Assembly: GCA_003013855.2 (NCBI GenBank)
Contig: ML058507.1
Location: 434,001-498,000, forward strand
Length of the DNA: 64,000 bases
Reading direction: 5' to 3'
Source: Liriodendron chinense
Lineage: Eukaryota > Streptophyta > Magnoliopsida > Magnoliales > Magnoliaceae
A program made the translations under genes and the position numbers. The notes below the pieces were generated by a model. It had not been told where the DNA came from. It did no database searches and was given only the letters and a program-made list of their open reading frames with translations. Position 1 is the first letter of the stretch. Each line of letters starts with the position of its first letter. Of this stretch, positions 1-11,920 are shown in pieces.

Positions 1-2195
1 CATCCTGTGGCACTGTAACACTTGTGTCCGGTAACTCTTCCAACTCTACGAATTTTTTCTCATTGGCCTTATTCTGCTTTTGCTGTAAGCTGTCTTTATG
101 CATCACTTTTTCATTGAAGACTACGTTCTTGCTTCTGATGATTTTTCAGTTCTCAGTATCCCAAAACCGGTAGCCAAAATCATTCTGCCCGTAGCTTATA
201 AATTTGCACCTTCTGGACTTCGCATCCAGCTTGTTTCTGTGCTCTACATCAATGTGAACATAAGAAGTACAACCAAACACTCTGAGATGTGCAAGGTTCA
301 CCTTTTTTCCAGTCCACGTTTCTTTTGGTAGCCCACCATCCAATGGTGCTGAGGGACTTCTATTTATGAGATATACGACAGTATTCAGAGCATCTGCCCA
401 AAAGGTCTTAGGCAACCCTGCATGTAGCCTCATGCTCCTAGCGCGCTCAAGGATGGTCCTGTTAATGCGCTTAGCCACACCGTTCTGTCCCTGGAATTGT
501 TTTATGATGTTTAATCCCATTTACTGCACAATACTCCTCAAACCTCTTATCACAATATTCTCCCCCATTATCCGATCTGAGACACTTCACAGTTTTACCG
601 ATCTCATTTTCTACCATAACTTTTCACTTCTTAAATACATCAAATACATCAGACTTGTGCTTTAAGAAATAAACCCACAATTTTTTACTAGCATCATCAA
701 TGAAAGAAACAAAATAGCGTGAACCACCAAGAGATGATACTTGTGCCGGTCCCCACACATTAGTGTATATAAGCTCCAACAGATGTGTCTTTGGAGCGCG
801 TCCTGTCTTCTTGAAGCTTACTCTCTTCTGCTTACCATATACACAATCATCGCAGAATTCCAGATCGATTGCCTTCAACCTTGGTAGCTTCCCCTTTGAC
901 AATAGCACTTTCATCCCTTTCTCACTCATATGTCCTAACCTTTGATGCCATAACTGCCCATTCACTCCAGTTGATGCGACTGCGAGTGAACTATACGATC
1001 CGGAAGTCACGTACAAGGTACCTTCCTTCTTGCCTCGAGATATTACCAAGGCACCTTTTGTGACCTTCTAGGCATCGCTCGTGAATGCCGTCACATATCC
1101 GGTATCGGCCAACTGCCCCACTGAGATTAAATTCCATCTCAAACTCGGTACATGTCTGACATCCATCAACTTCAAGACCGTTCCGTCTTTCTGACTTAAG
1201 TGAATGTCTCCCTTGCCAACAATACTGCATGGCTCATCATCACCCAGGTAGACTCTTCCAAAGTTAGCTGATACATAATCACGAAGAACTTCTTTTGACG
1301 AAGTGGCATGGAACGAAGTACCCGAGTCTATAACCCAAGACTCATTCCGCGCATCAAGAGACAAGATCAACGTCTCTGTGTCACTCTCCTCAGATAGATT
1401 CACTGAATCCTTCCCACCTTGAGAGCTTCCTTCTTGTTTCTCAAGCGCCTTGCAATCACGCTTCATGTGCCCATTCTTCCCGCAATGCCAACACCCGCCC
1501 TTGTCTTTCGGTCCATTGGACTTATTCCTCAACTTAGAACGCCCATGTTTATTGCTACCTTTGTTTGAAGATCTTCCTCTTCCTTCAACATTTAGAGCAT
1601 TCACTGAATCCTTTGAAGCACTCGATGCCTTCCTTCTAGATTCTTCGCTTAGAATTAGACCGGCCATATTATCGAATTTCAACTTCATAGATCCTGAGGA
1701 ATTGCTCACGACAATCACCAAACCATCCCAACTGTCTGACAAACTAGACAAGATCAATAATGCCCTGACTTCATCATCAAAAGTGATGCCAATGGATTCC
1801 ACTTGGCTCGTGACTGTATTAAACTCGTTTAGATGTTCAGCCACGCCCCCACCATCTGACATCTTCATGTTGAATAGCCGTTTCATAAGATGAACCTTAT
1901 TGGATGCCGATGGTTTCTCATACATCGTAGCCAAAGCCTGCATTAATTCTTTTGTGGTCTTTACTTTGGATATATTGAAGACGGCACTCTTAGACAAAGC
2001 GAGTCGGATCGTTCCTAAAGCCTTCCGATCCACTAAAGCCCATTCATCATCCGTCATCTTCTCTGGTTTCTTCTCTTTTCCTTCTAGAGAAATATAGAGG
2101 TCCTTTTGATACAGATAATCCTCCATCTGCATCTTCTAGAAGGCAAAGTTTGAACCATCAAACTTCTCAATTATAGTTTTCCCTTCTTCCATCAT
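1..2195 (-). pseudogene. copia gag-pol polyprotein, decayed and partial
   Basis: The original start is probably the ATG pair at 2190-2195. It is followed by a copia gag (UBN2-like) and a CCHC zinc knuckle, CWHCGKNGHMKRDC, near 1450-1495. The aspartic protease motif WVIDSGTSFHAT is near 1310-1345, the pre-integrase motif HQRLGHMSEKG near 940-970, and the integrase core follows to the window edge. All segments share one frame until about 500. Breaks: TAG at 2136-2138 and 1068-1070 and TGA at 624-626 each replace a Trp expected from the family; TGA at 146-148 probably replaces Arg. Near 490-500 about eight bases are missing compared with the expected PGTPGQNGV stretch, which shifts the frame. 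The usual IPGTPGQNGVAE is thus spoiled. A polyprotein of this kind is normally about 1,300 residues; less than half is present here. Confidence 0.92.
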
Positions 2196-2221
2196 CACTC
2201 CCACTTGAACCAAAACTGATA

Positions 2222-2233
2222 GCTCTGATACCA
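2222..2233 (-). other. copia primer binding site (initiator Met tRNA)
   Basis: The minus strand reads TGGTATCAGAGC, the usual initiator-Met tRNA PBS of plant LTR elements, two bases inside the LTR edge. Confidence 0.9.
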
Positions 2234-2235
2234 GT

Positions 2236-2864
2236 TGTTGCGCAGCACGCCAACAACGCCGGTGAACCGAGATCCAATCTCCGGTCTCACTTACAAATGA
2301 TAAACAGGAAGAAATAATAACTAGATGTAGAATTCACACAAACCAATAATCCACAAGACGTAATTTACGTGAAAAAACCCCAACAAGGGTAAAAAACCAC
2401 GGGTGCAAACTTCCACTATGAAGAAAACGAAGTTACAAGCAATACACTTACCTTATCCTATGCTCCCATGCATAGAGATGACCCTTTTGCTAATCATCTC
2501 ACCTCTTTCTCACATTGGATGTATAAAAACCCTAATCCCATAGTTTAATCTCAGATTACAACCCTTTATATAGTAAAATCGAAAAATATAACTCAAAATA
2601 GGAAACCCCGCGTTTAAGTCTGCGGCCGATTGGGCGCCCGGTTATACTGGGTTGGGTGCTCGCCCATTACAAAAACCGTCCAACGAGCTACAGCATAAAA
2701 CAGACCATTATCGGGCGCTCGGTCACTTTAACTGTCGGGCGCCTGACCGTTCACAGAATAGTCTAGAGACTAATGTCTCATAATACATGAATATCGAGCG
2801 CCCGGTCCACAGACAGTCTGGGTGCCTGACCACATCTTATGGTGATTGGATACACATCTCAACA
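2236..2864 (-). repeat. copia 5' LTR
   Basis: Plus-strand ends are TGTTG (2236-2240) and CAACA (2860-2864), a perfect 5-bp terminal inverted repeat. The LTR sits two bases from the PBS and is 629 bp long. U3 lies at the right (about 2600-2864) and contains several copies of a GC-rich word of the type TCGGGCGCxxGGTC. A minus-strand TATA box lies at 2564-2572. R and U5 run to 2236. Confidence 0.85.
2564..2572 (-). promoter_or_regulatory. copia LTR TATA box
   Basis: The minus strand reads TATATAAAG in the middle of the LTR, as expected between U3 and R. Transcription would run left into gag-pol. Confidence 0.6.
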
Positions 2865-2895
2865 ACGCTCTGCCTGTATATTCCATGGATGGATA

Positions 2896-3213
2896 GTATT
2901 AAAAAATGAATGCATTTAAGGGAACTTAGGAGCAGCACCAATATGTTTAAAGATGAAGGAAGGTAGACTTACATGGTTTTATCATGCACAAAAGGAGACC
3001 TAAGAACTCTATTTGTTAGAAAGAGTGAGTTGGTATAAGTTGAAGGATTTAAAAGAAAAGGCCCTAAACGCCATAGATAAAGGTCGTAATAAAAAGACTT
3101 CATAACCGACGGTCTAGCCAAAGGTATGCCCTGATAGAGCAGAATGTTGGAACATGATTTATACAGCCGACCCCAATTATTTGGGATAAGGCATAATGAT
3201 AATAGTGATAATG
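2896..3213 (+). mobile_element. RTE-type LINE, 3' end only
   Basis: The plus strand near 2955-3000 translates to RLTWFYHAQKRP, a decayed form of the RLRWFGHVQRRP block near the C-terminus of plant RTE reverse transcriptases. Downstream come the typical 3' end words GCCGACCCCAATTATTTGG and GATAAGGC, then a degenerate TGATAA-type tail ending about 3213. The left end meets the copia LTR. It is strongly 5'-truncated and carries in-frame stops, so it codes for nothing. Confidence 0.75.
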
Positions 3214-3571
3214 TTAAGCTTTCTCATTGCAATTAGTTTTAGATATTTTGGTTATTAAAAAGGTTAAATTATCACTAAAATCATAGCTATTTAGCAAGGG
3301 ACGGTTTGGATTTACCGTTTGGAAGGGTTAGGAAACTTCAGCCAAGCTTTTTAGACCCTTCATTTGTTTTGCAAACTGTGGCCCACCTGATCAGTTGATC
3401 ATCCTGATTCTTGGGCTAGGGCATCAATATAGTGGTGTCGTTCTAATGGATGGATTGGATCTCGGACGTATTGTACCATACTTGCACATGTGTGGCATGT
3501 ACATGAGCTTTACTGCACATGCGTTGGCCTTAGAAAAGCTAAGGGAATGATATGATATTGCCCATCGGTAA

Positions 3572-3678
3572 GGGTGCGTTTGGTTGCACCGAATATCATG
3601 GAATCGCATGCAAATTTGCACCAAACGAGACTGATTACTGGTGGGATATCATGAAATTCTGTGCAACCAAACGCACAT
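3572..3678. mobile_element. short MITE, PIF/Harbinger-like
   Basis: A perfect 16-bp inverted repeat, GTGCGTTTGGTTGCAC at 3574-3589 and its complement at 3661-3676, encloses about 70 bp. GGGTGCGTTTGGTTG ends are common in plant Tourist/Harbinger MITEs. The left flank is TAA; the right flank is degraded, so the 3-bp target duplication is not proved. Confidence 0.6.
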
Positions 3679-3713
3679 TGAAAGCAAGCGCATGACCGCT
3701 GTATGGTAACAAA

Positions 3714-4820
3714 GGGATTTTTACTACAATAGCTTTGAGATGTGGCTATTTTTACTAAAAGTCCAATGTCTCGTCCAGCTTATCTTTTTTGGCCTTTTGA
3801 CGAGAAATTAAAAATTTATGGTCGAAATGCCCCTCCGACCTAGAGGTGGGCACAAACCAAGCCAGCTCGAAAGCTCAGCTCGGATTGGTTCGAAAAAGCT
3901 CGGCTTGGATTGATTCGAATGGAAGTTCAAACCAAACCAAGCCTCATAGTCAAGCTCGTTTGAAAAAACAAACCGAGCTCAAACTAGGGCAGTACTAGCT
4001 TGGCTCGAAGCTGGATTTGATTCAGCTCAGTTTGATTCGGCTCGTAGATTGTAAGCACTCTATTTCTTGTGGAGTGATCCACTTGAGCTTTGGATATGAT
4101 TCCATTTTTGGATCATGTCCTAAAATGATATGTAAAACAGATGGACGACATGGATAATACATATACATGATGACATGGATAATACATAATGCACATACAT
4201 GAATGCACACTGTTTCCTTGCACTTGTAAAATTATGCTCGTGTACTTTTGTTTGAAAAATACTCTTACATGTCTAATTTTGAAGTTGCACTCCTTTGGAG
4301 GATGTTAAACATCATATGGTAAGATATCGTTTGTACTTTTTTTTTTTTATAAACTTTTTAAATTCTTTTTTAATTAAATAAAAGAGGAAAAAAAGAGCCG
4401 CTGCTTGTTTGAACTCGGCCTGGCTCGGTTCGAAATTTTTAACCAAACCGATCTCAGCTTGAACTAGATTTTTCTGGAGCAAACCAAACTCGAGCCGCAT
4501 GGGTTGGCCCTGAAATCCAAACCAAGCCGATCCACAAACTGCGGTGGCACAAAAACAAGCCAAACCAAACTAGGGCTAACTCAGCTTGACCCGAATCGTT
4601 GCCCACCTCTACTTCGACCAATTCTCCCTATGCAAATGCAATATGGATTCCTCTTGGGGCACGGTGGATCCCCCTGGGCACATGGTGGATAGAGGGGCAT
4701 TCTCGATCATAAAATTTTCAATTTCTCATCAAAAGGCTAAAATAAAAAAAATGAGCTGGATGAGAAATTGAACTTTTAGTAAAAATAGTCACACCTCAGG
4801 GCTATTGCAGTAACAATCCC
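3714..4820. mobile_element. Mutator-type MITE with 9-bp target duplication
   Basis: Long terminal inverted repeats of about 120 bp run from 3714 to 3835 and from 4820 back to about 4693 (left GGGATTTTTACTACAATAGC, right complement GGGATTGTTACTGCAATAGC). Both sides are flanked by GGTAACAAA (3705-3713 and 4821-4829), a perfect 9-bp duplication. Long TIRs plus a 9-bp duplication are the hallmark of Mutator-like elements. It has no transposase of its own, and its middle is interrupted by a hAT-type element. Confidence 0.88.
3841..4611. mobile_element. hAT-type MITE nested in the Mutator MITE
   Basis: Ends are TAGAGGTGGGCA (3841-3852) and its complement TGCCCACCTCTA (4600-4611), a typical plant hAT terminus. 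The flanks are CTCCGACC (3833-3840) and CTTCGACC (4612-4619), an 8-bp target duplication with one mismatch. The inside is rich in AGCTCGGTTCGA-type words and has no transposase ORF. Confidence 0.82.
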
Positions 4821-4829
4821 GGTAACAAA

Positions 4830-6358
4830 ACTACCACAGCATTGTTTCCACTCTTGAGATAGATAATGGCCAGATGATCCTCACCGCTCAATTGGAATAG
4901 GGCATTGATTGCTTTTCCCTTGAGCTGTTCAGATCATCCATCCAGTCTCATTTGTGCTTATGCCACATTCATATTGGCCCACCGATCCAGAGGTGTGGAT
5001 CTCTGAGTTGGGTGGACCGTATTCCTCCCATTTACTAAATCAAATATCAAAATCAATTGATTGATATTATCTTTTAGGTTTATAACCTATCTACAGTGGG
5101 GTCCATAATTTGGACGGTGTAAATTGGGTTAAAATATGCCACGTGTACTAAGATAACTGCATACGTATCATCCATGGTACAACAGCCGGAGTATCAAATG
5201 GTTGTTTTAAAATTTTTTTTTTATATGTTATTCTTAGATTGCGCACTAGAACTTGAGCATGCAGCGCACATGTGCAGGATTCTGATGTTTTATTTGCTGG
5301 GCCCCACCATAGATCAGAGGCACCCTAGAGATGATAATGGTTGGATGATTCTAGCCATCAATTGCAGGACCTTTGATGACCATGAATGGATGGTTAGAAA
5401 TAATTCCCAACCAAGGGTTGCTATTCAGTGGGAAAAAGTGCCCTCGAATAAACGGTTAGGATCATCCGACCATTATGATTTTTTGGGTTGTGGCCCTAAA
5501 AGACGAACAGTCCAGATAATGACACGTGTGTCATCGTACGCCTGTGTATAGGTGCATTTAGTTATCGTACTCTTTAATTGGACCCAAAATGGTTTTCACA
5601 AGTGGGGCCCTTGGTTTGCTGATCCAGACTGTTGATCTGATGGACCCCATCATGAATAGGCCCTGCAGAAAAAATCCCATGCATTGAGAGATCCCAGCCC
5701 ATCCAATCTTCTGCCTTTTTTAATATTCGTTGATTACGGATGGTTGCTGTATCTTTTCATAACCATCTCCTTTCTGCCCACTGATCGAACGGTTAGAATT
5801 CTTCTATCAGGTATATTTTTGGGGCATGGTCAATCAGCTGCAGAATCCACTAAATTAACGGTCTGGATCACCAAAACGATGGGCCTCATTTTTAGAGGTC
5901 CAAGCCGTGAGAATATTATGCATATCCAAATATTAAAAAAAAAAAAAAAAACCACTGAAAAGAGAAGCCTCGTAGTTGCCCGCATCAAGTGCTCACATTG
6001 AGATTTGAGTTTGCAGAAGTGGGTCCCACGGATGGATTATCCACACCGTCCATCTGATTGGCCACAACATAGATGGGGGATTTACCAAATCACCCAGATT
6101 GAAGGCGTGTACATGTGATACCGTTCTTTCTTTTGTAGAACGTAGGCAGCTGCTGTATTTTCTTCTTAACAAGTCAATTTGCAAACAACAAATCCAAGGG
6201 CTACCAACGTTCCGTTGAAGTAATTTCTCTGGAATCTTCAATCCAAATTAGGGCCCATCAAATCAACGGCCTGGATATTGCATCCGTGGGCCCTACTTGT
6301 ACAAAGAATGCTATGCATGGCATTTACTGAATCATGCATTTTTTTAAAGAGGAACTTT
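4830..6358. other. intergenic, decayed MITE remnants
   Basis: No gene is seen. Around 5160-5200 lies the right end of the GATACTCTGGCAGAG family (read on the minus strand as TTTGATACTCCGGCTG). The rest is scattered words such as GGGCCCCACCA and CCAACGGTTAGGAT typical of the repeats in this window. Open frames here have no recognisable domain. Confidence 0.5.
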
Positions 6359-6690
6359 GATACTCTGGCAGAGTGTGGTAATTGATACGACGGCTCTACC
6401 AAATTGCAGATGTGGCATACATGAAACTTAAACTAAACCGTCCAAATCGTTGGCCTCAAGCATAAAATTACACTGGTTTGATTTATTACGTGGCTGACGG
6501 TGGACGAGTATTGGACCGTTGAGATGTAAAATATTCAACGGCTCTAATTCAACAAACTCCTGCACATTAATGGGAGATTAGGATCATTCAATCAATCGCA
6601 ATTTTAGAGATAGTTAAACTTTAATTAACGTAAGCCACATGTACGGTCTCTGGTGCCTGCATATCAACCATCACACTCAGCCAGAGTATA
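6359..6690. mobile_element. MITE family C (GATACTCTGGCAGAG ends)
   Basis: The left end reads GATACTCTGGCAGAGTGTG and the right end, complemented, TATACTCTGGCTGAGTGTG, followed on both sides by GATACG/GATATGCAGGC-like words. It is about 330 bp with no coding capacity. The same family recurs at 37327-38312, where it holds a second element. Confidence 0.7.
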
Positions 6691-8982
6691 AAATAATACC
6701 CTTTTATTTTTCTTACATGGGGTTGTTTACACGTTATTTTCAAGAATCCTTTTAAATTTCTGTTTGTTAACCTCATGTGGAATGTCAACGAGTCATAATC
6801 TCTTTTCATACACGCGCTTGTGCCATATCGTAAGCTAAATTGCAGTTTCCAAGGGGCTCGCACATGCCGATATGACACGCGTGTGCGTGATCTGGGCCGT
6901 TCATAAGGAGGTTTGGATGATGGATGTTCATTGGCTTGAAAATACGGCTGGTCTACTAATCGGGTGGGCCACACTTTTCTGATGAAATGAACGGTTAGAA
7001 ATGATAACCGACCGTCTATATTTAATATAATATTTAATATAAATATATTTCCGGTTTTCGAGTGGGTCGGCCTGATTTTAGGATGGGGACATGCACTAAG
7101 GGGACAGTCTGATGAACGGCCCAGATTCATACTCTGCCGGTGCACATCGGATGAGAAAAAAGATTGATATTTGATACTAAGGCAGTGTATGACAATCCAT
7201 ACGTGCGCATGCAGCTAGCACAATTGGATTATATATACAGCAATCTAAACCATCCAAATCGTGGGCCGAACTTCATATGGTAAGAAGCCCAAAAAGAAAA
7301 ATCTATTTTGGCACACTTTTATGTAAATATCTTGACCATCCATATTGAAGACCATTGATCAAATGGTTAATATTTTTCAGATCAACATGATGCTTGTATG
7401 GTAGCCCATGGATGTGAACTGGACCTAATAAACGGTCTAGATCAATGGATTGGACTGCCTAACTGTCTCAATGCAACTATGAGTACTGTAAATAATACTT
7501 CTCTGAGAGCACTGAAGCATTAATTTTTATAATAAGCTAATAAATATTTTTTAAAATTCTAATATGTAATTATATAATGAATTTAGTAAAAATTTAAATA
7601 AAATCTATATTAACATTGAGATAATTTTGTAAAAATTGTAAAAAATATAAAATGCTGATATTTGTAAAATCTCACGATATTATCTCTATGATTTCTTTCA
7701 ATTAACTTCTCACGAGATTTTAAAATTCTAGGCTATATCTGTTGCAATGTCGAAAAGGCCATATGCTTGAAATATGCATGAATAATGTATGGAAGTTCTT
7801 TAAGTGAGGGTCAGATGTCTCTTATATTATAATTACCGAAATTAGGGGGCGTGCACTTGTGCACATAAGAAAAACCTAGATACTCTGGTAGATGTGATGG
7901 ATGATAGATACTCTGGCAGATGTGATTGATGATATGCAGGCATTCAGGAATTAGTGGGAACTTCTGGATAACTCGCATGGGTTTGGGCAAATGGCAAGCG
8001 TCGTAGGTATGCTCCCGATATACATGAGTTTGATTCCCCTTTTTGGGATTACCCTATATACACGTGGTTTGCGGGTGATTATGAAATCTAAGGTTCAAGT
8101 GGACCACCTTAAAAGCTTTTAAGTGAGCGTTCAATCCCCACTTCATCGTCCACTTTAACATTGGATGTGCCTCACTTTTGGGTTCTTATCCTAAAATGAT
8201 TTGGAGAAATGGATGAACGACATGGATAAAATCCATATATCACAGTGGGCTCCATAGAGCCCCTAACGGGACCGATTTCCTCTAGGTGGGGGTAGGATGC
8301 AACCCTCACATATCATCTGATTATCTAATTGGTGGATATTTATTGGATGGTTAAAAATGAAAAAAATATCTGAATTTCGTATTTTAACAAACAAAAGTCT
8401 GTGAGTCAGAGATTAGGATTGTTCCACTAATATGATTTCGGTCCATGACTTAGCAACAATGGTTTTCATAATTTAGACGGTTTAATTTTAATTAATGCAC
8501 CCATGTGTACATTTTCCTAATGCCGGTTTATCAAGCACCATGCTCTGCTAGAGTATCAAATAACTCCCTTTGTAATACTTGGTCCATGGTTTTAGAATTC
8601 ATCATAGCCCGCTTGAACTCGATTAGGCCTGAAATGCGGACATGTGGCCATATGGCCTCTACATTTTATTCAAACTATTCCATTTTCTTTTATAATAAAG
8701 GCGAATCAAGTAGGCATTTGAGTAGGGGACGGTTTCTCTTGAAATGAACAAAAAACCTAAAGCATAAAGTTAAAAGGCATAGATAGCTGTGAATGGAAGC
8801 CATGGAAAAGAAGAAATACAGAGAATTGAGATCATCAGGTGATCCAGAGCCTCACAACACCTTTTTACGCCCTTATTTGACTTGCCTTCACTCAATGCAT
8901 AGTTCGATCAATGGATCTTCAAACCCATCATCAGGCTCTTACATCCACCATTCACAATAGTTTGGAGCCTTCTTCCTTCACC

Positions 8983-8985
<3 letters not shown>
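6691..8985. other. intergenic, further family C fragments
   Basis: No gene is supported. A family C left end lies near 7170 (TTTGATACTAAGGCAGTGT). A degenerate copy runs from about 7878 (GATACTCTGGTAGATGTG, with the end word repeated at 7908) to about 8559 (complement of GATACTCTAGCAGAGC). The 7500-7740 stretch is very AT-rich. The 174-codon minus-strand frame at 6621-7145 spans MITE boundaries and is judged accidental. Confidence 0.5.

Positions 8986-9042
<57 letters not shown>
8986..9042. repeat. (AT)n microsatellite
   Basis: Uninterrupted AT dinucleotides of about 57 bp. Confidence 0.95.
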
Positions 9043-9044
<2 letters not shown>

Positions 9045-9892
9045 ATAAAAGATGAGATGTATGCTCTTCATCGAAATCATACATAAGTGTTCCTAGTTCA
9101 ACTCACGTGAATCTTTTTGGCTGTCGGTGGATTTACAAATTCAAGTGAAGATTCTTCTTACTCATAGTCAAAAGTACTAACCTATTTGTAGTCAAAAGTA
9201 ATTTTCAGCCAACAAGCAACAACTGAAAAGTTTATTGAGTAGAACACACCAATGCTTTAACTTATAGTCATTTTTACCTTCGAAATACTTTTGACTATGT
9301 ATAAAGTGAAGGCTAACACATGAGACACATCTAAAGCCATGTTGAAAAATATACTTCTCATTAGTCAAGAGTCCAAATGAGAATAATGGAAGTTTGGGAA
9401 AATAATGCGAAGTGACAACTCTTATACTTGAAACCCTGAAGAAACTTTGCAATAGACTAAGATATGAAATATCAAGATTTTAAAATATGATGTTTCGGTA
9501 AGACTCAGTTTAGACACAGTCGAGTTGACACGATTGAAAAGATCGAAGTCTTATTTGAAGAAACTTGATAAAACGGGATATGACTCATTAAGATCGTGTA
9601 ATATTTATAAACTTAAGTTAAATTTAAAAAAATGAAGAAAAAAAAATTCAAAGGTGGGTGTCCCCCTTCCAATTGATTTCCATGGTGTGGCCCACCTGAA
9701 TTATGGATCAGGCTGAACTTTAGTGTTTTGACCTAAGATGAATTAGCACATCTGATGGTGGGAGCGGATTTCATGTGCACATGACGGTGCTCCAAGAATG
9801 CCCTTGAGAGTTCTCTAGAAGGAGAGGATTACTCTGCGACACACATGCGTGAGTGCACGCGTGCACACACACACACACTCTTACTTTTGACA

Positions 9893-10132
9893 TGTGATGT
9901 GGGCACGAAATTTGGACAATCAACTAAATGAATCATCTCATGAATCTCTAGAGCTAACTTTTTGGCCTGATTAAAAAAATTTGATGGGCCATAGTAAGGT
10001 GAGAGGTAAATTAAGAGCTTTGGGGTTTTCACTTTGCTATGGTCCATCAAATTTTTGGATCAACTCAAAAGGTTAGTACGAGGGTTTCATGAGGTGACTC
10101 GTCCAATTGTGCTCACATCACATATCAAAAGT
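9893..10132. mobile_element. fold-back MITE
   Basis: The left arm (about 9893-9997) and right arm (about 10035-10132) are inverted copies: ACTTTTGACATGTGATGTG against ACTTTTGATATGTGATGTG, and AATTTGATGGGCCATAG against AATTTGATGGACCATAG, around a loop of some 40 bp. A single long hairpin could form. A short (AC)n run lies just to the left. Confidence 0.72.
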
Positions 10133-11084
10133 TCTCACAAAGTTTCCATGATAACCCGTTCCAAGAGAGCTTTTTCAATTGAGATTTTCAAAATCTTAGT
10201 AACTTTTAGTTTTTCGCAACTTAATCATGAAATTATCTTGACCTTTTTCAGTGGATTTTTTTTTTCACAATAAATATGTTTGAAAATTTTGGCCAAGTTT
10301 CTTGCTTGTTACATCAGGAAATTAACTTCCATATTTGGTACCCAATCTACACAAGTGGGGCCATGTTTGGTTTGTCCCAGCAATTGACCTGATGTCTCCA
10401 CATGGATGAACAGTGACCAAAATCTTCCAAACCATACCAACCATCAAATCTTGTGTGTTTTCTCCATTCAATGTGGACTGTTGGTGCAGTTTCTTCTTAG
10501 CCATCTATTTACATGCAAACAGTGGGAAGGTTAGAGTTCATCAAATGAAGAGAGTTTTTGGGCATGGTTCATTCGTTATGGGGCCCAACAGATCAATGGA
10601 TTGGATAAACTAACCATGGGACCCACACGTCCAGATTAGTTAGTAAATAGGGAAGTTTCTTGTTTGTAACGAACAGGAATAGGGCGTCCAAACGCGCCAC
10701 AATATTTTCGAAAACAAAGTTCAATAGAAAAAAAATGATTAATCTTTCAACGAATACAGTAAATTCATATTTCTAACTTGTAAGTTATTTCAACTCAAGT
10801 TTCCTCTCAAAGACATGCAATTTAGAAAAGATATACGCATTAACCAATCCAAACCTCTATGATTGGATATTATATGGAAGTGGAATCTCAACCGTTCAAA
10901 AAACTAGTCTAAAAAGGAGTAGAGAATCCATGGAATCATTTCAACCACACATTCTCTCGAATTGTCTATGGACAGACATGGTGGGATTTGGATTACATGG
11001 GCTGAAATGGTCACCTAATCCATGTATCAGAAACCAACATATTATAGACCAATCATTGTACACCAAAAGGAATAATTGGTAGAA
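10133..11084. other. intergenic, nothing recognised
   Basis: AT-rich non-coding DNA. Small frames here lack any domain, and no RNA gene is seen. Confidence 0.5.
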
Positions 11085-11313
11085 AGGGATTCTACCTACA
11101 AAGGTAGTAGATGGGTACTGCACCATAAAATATTAGAATGCATCCTATCTGAGGGAAGGACCATGGCCCACCATGGCCCCATGGCCTAAAAATAAAATAT
11201 ATATCTCTCTCTCTCTCTCTCTCTCTAGTAATGGTACCACAACTGGTGGTAGTACCTACAAAGGAAGTAGATGGGTGCACCATAAAATATTAGAATCCAT
11301 GGCCCCATGGCTT

Positions 11314-11350
<37 letters not shown>

Positions 11351-11414
11351 ATCACCTTCCGGCAATGGTACGACAAAGGACCCTGGCCCACTTTCCGTCC
11401 ATGGCCTCAAAGTA

Positions 11415-11450
<36 letters not shown>

Positions 11451-11624
11451 TGTGGGAGAAATGATCACATGCAGGCAATGGTACCACAGCTTGTGATAGT
11501 ACCTATACAAAGTAAATGGTGCATAAAATAACAGAACTCACCTTGTGTAGGAAGGACCATGGCCCCCACCTTGGACCCATGACCAAAAAGGAGCATGGCC
11601 CACCTTGGATCCATGACCTAAAAG

Positions 11625-11662
<38 letters not shown>

Positions 11663-11840
11663 TTAGAAAGAAATAATCACCTAGAGGCAATATTGCCAAA
11701 GCTTGTGGTAGTACCTACAAAGGTAGTAAATGGTGCACCATAAAATATTAGAATGCACCCTGTGTAGGAAGGACCATGGCCCACCTTCGACCCATATGAT
11801 CTAAAAGTAGCATGGACCCGTGACCCATGACCTAAAAGTA

Positions 11841-11909
<69 letters not shown>

Positions 11910-11920
11910 ATCTTAGAAAT
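11085..11920 (+). repeat. tandem array, each unit holding a (CT)n tract
   Basis: About four to five units of roughly 130-200 bp share the words GTAGTACCTACAAAG, ACCATAAAATATTAGAAT, GGACCATGGCCCA and CATGACCTAAAAGT, and each ends in a (CT)n tract. The CT tracts begin near 11202, 11319, 11419, 11629 and 11844. The last is followed by (CA)n to about 11907. Confidence 0.85.

Larger units (their letters stand above)
1..2864 (-). mobile_element. Ty1/copia retrotransposon (Tnt1-like), 5' part
   Basis: Read on the minus strand, the order is LTR (2864-2236), primer binding site, gag, protease, pre-integrase and integrase. That is the copia order; RT and RNase H would lie left of the window. The LTR has TG...CA ends and the PBS matches the initiator-Met tRNA type. 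The second LTR is outside, so no target duplication can be tested. The right end abuts an RTE LINE tail, and the first bases past 2864 can still be read as LINE, so the element may have inserted into that LINE (inference). The coding part carries four stops and one small deletion, so this copy is dead. Confidence 0.93.

Noticed and set aside
1450..1893. 147-codon plus-strand ORF
   Set aside because: Shadow of the copia gag frame on the opposite strand.
6621..7145. 174-codon minus-strand ORF
   Set aside because: It crosses a MITE end and the unique flank, has no domain and mixed composition; an accidental frame.
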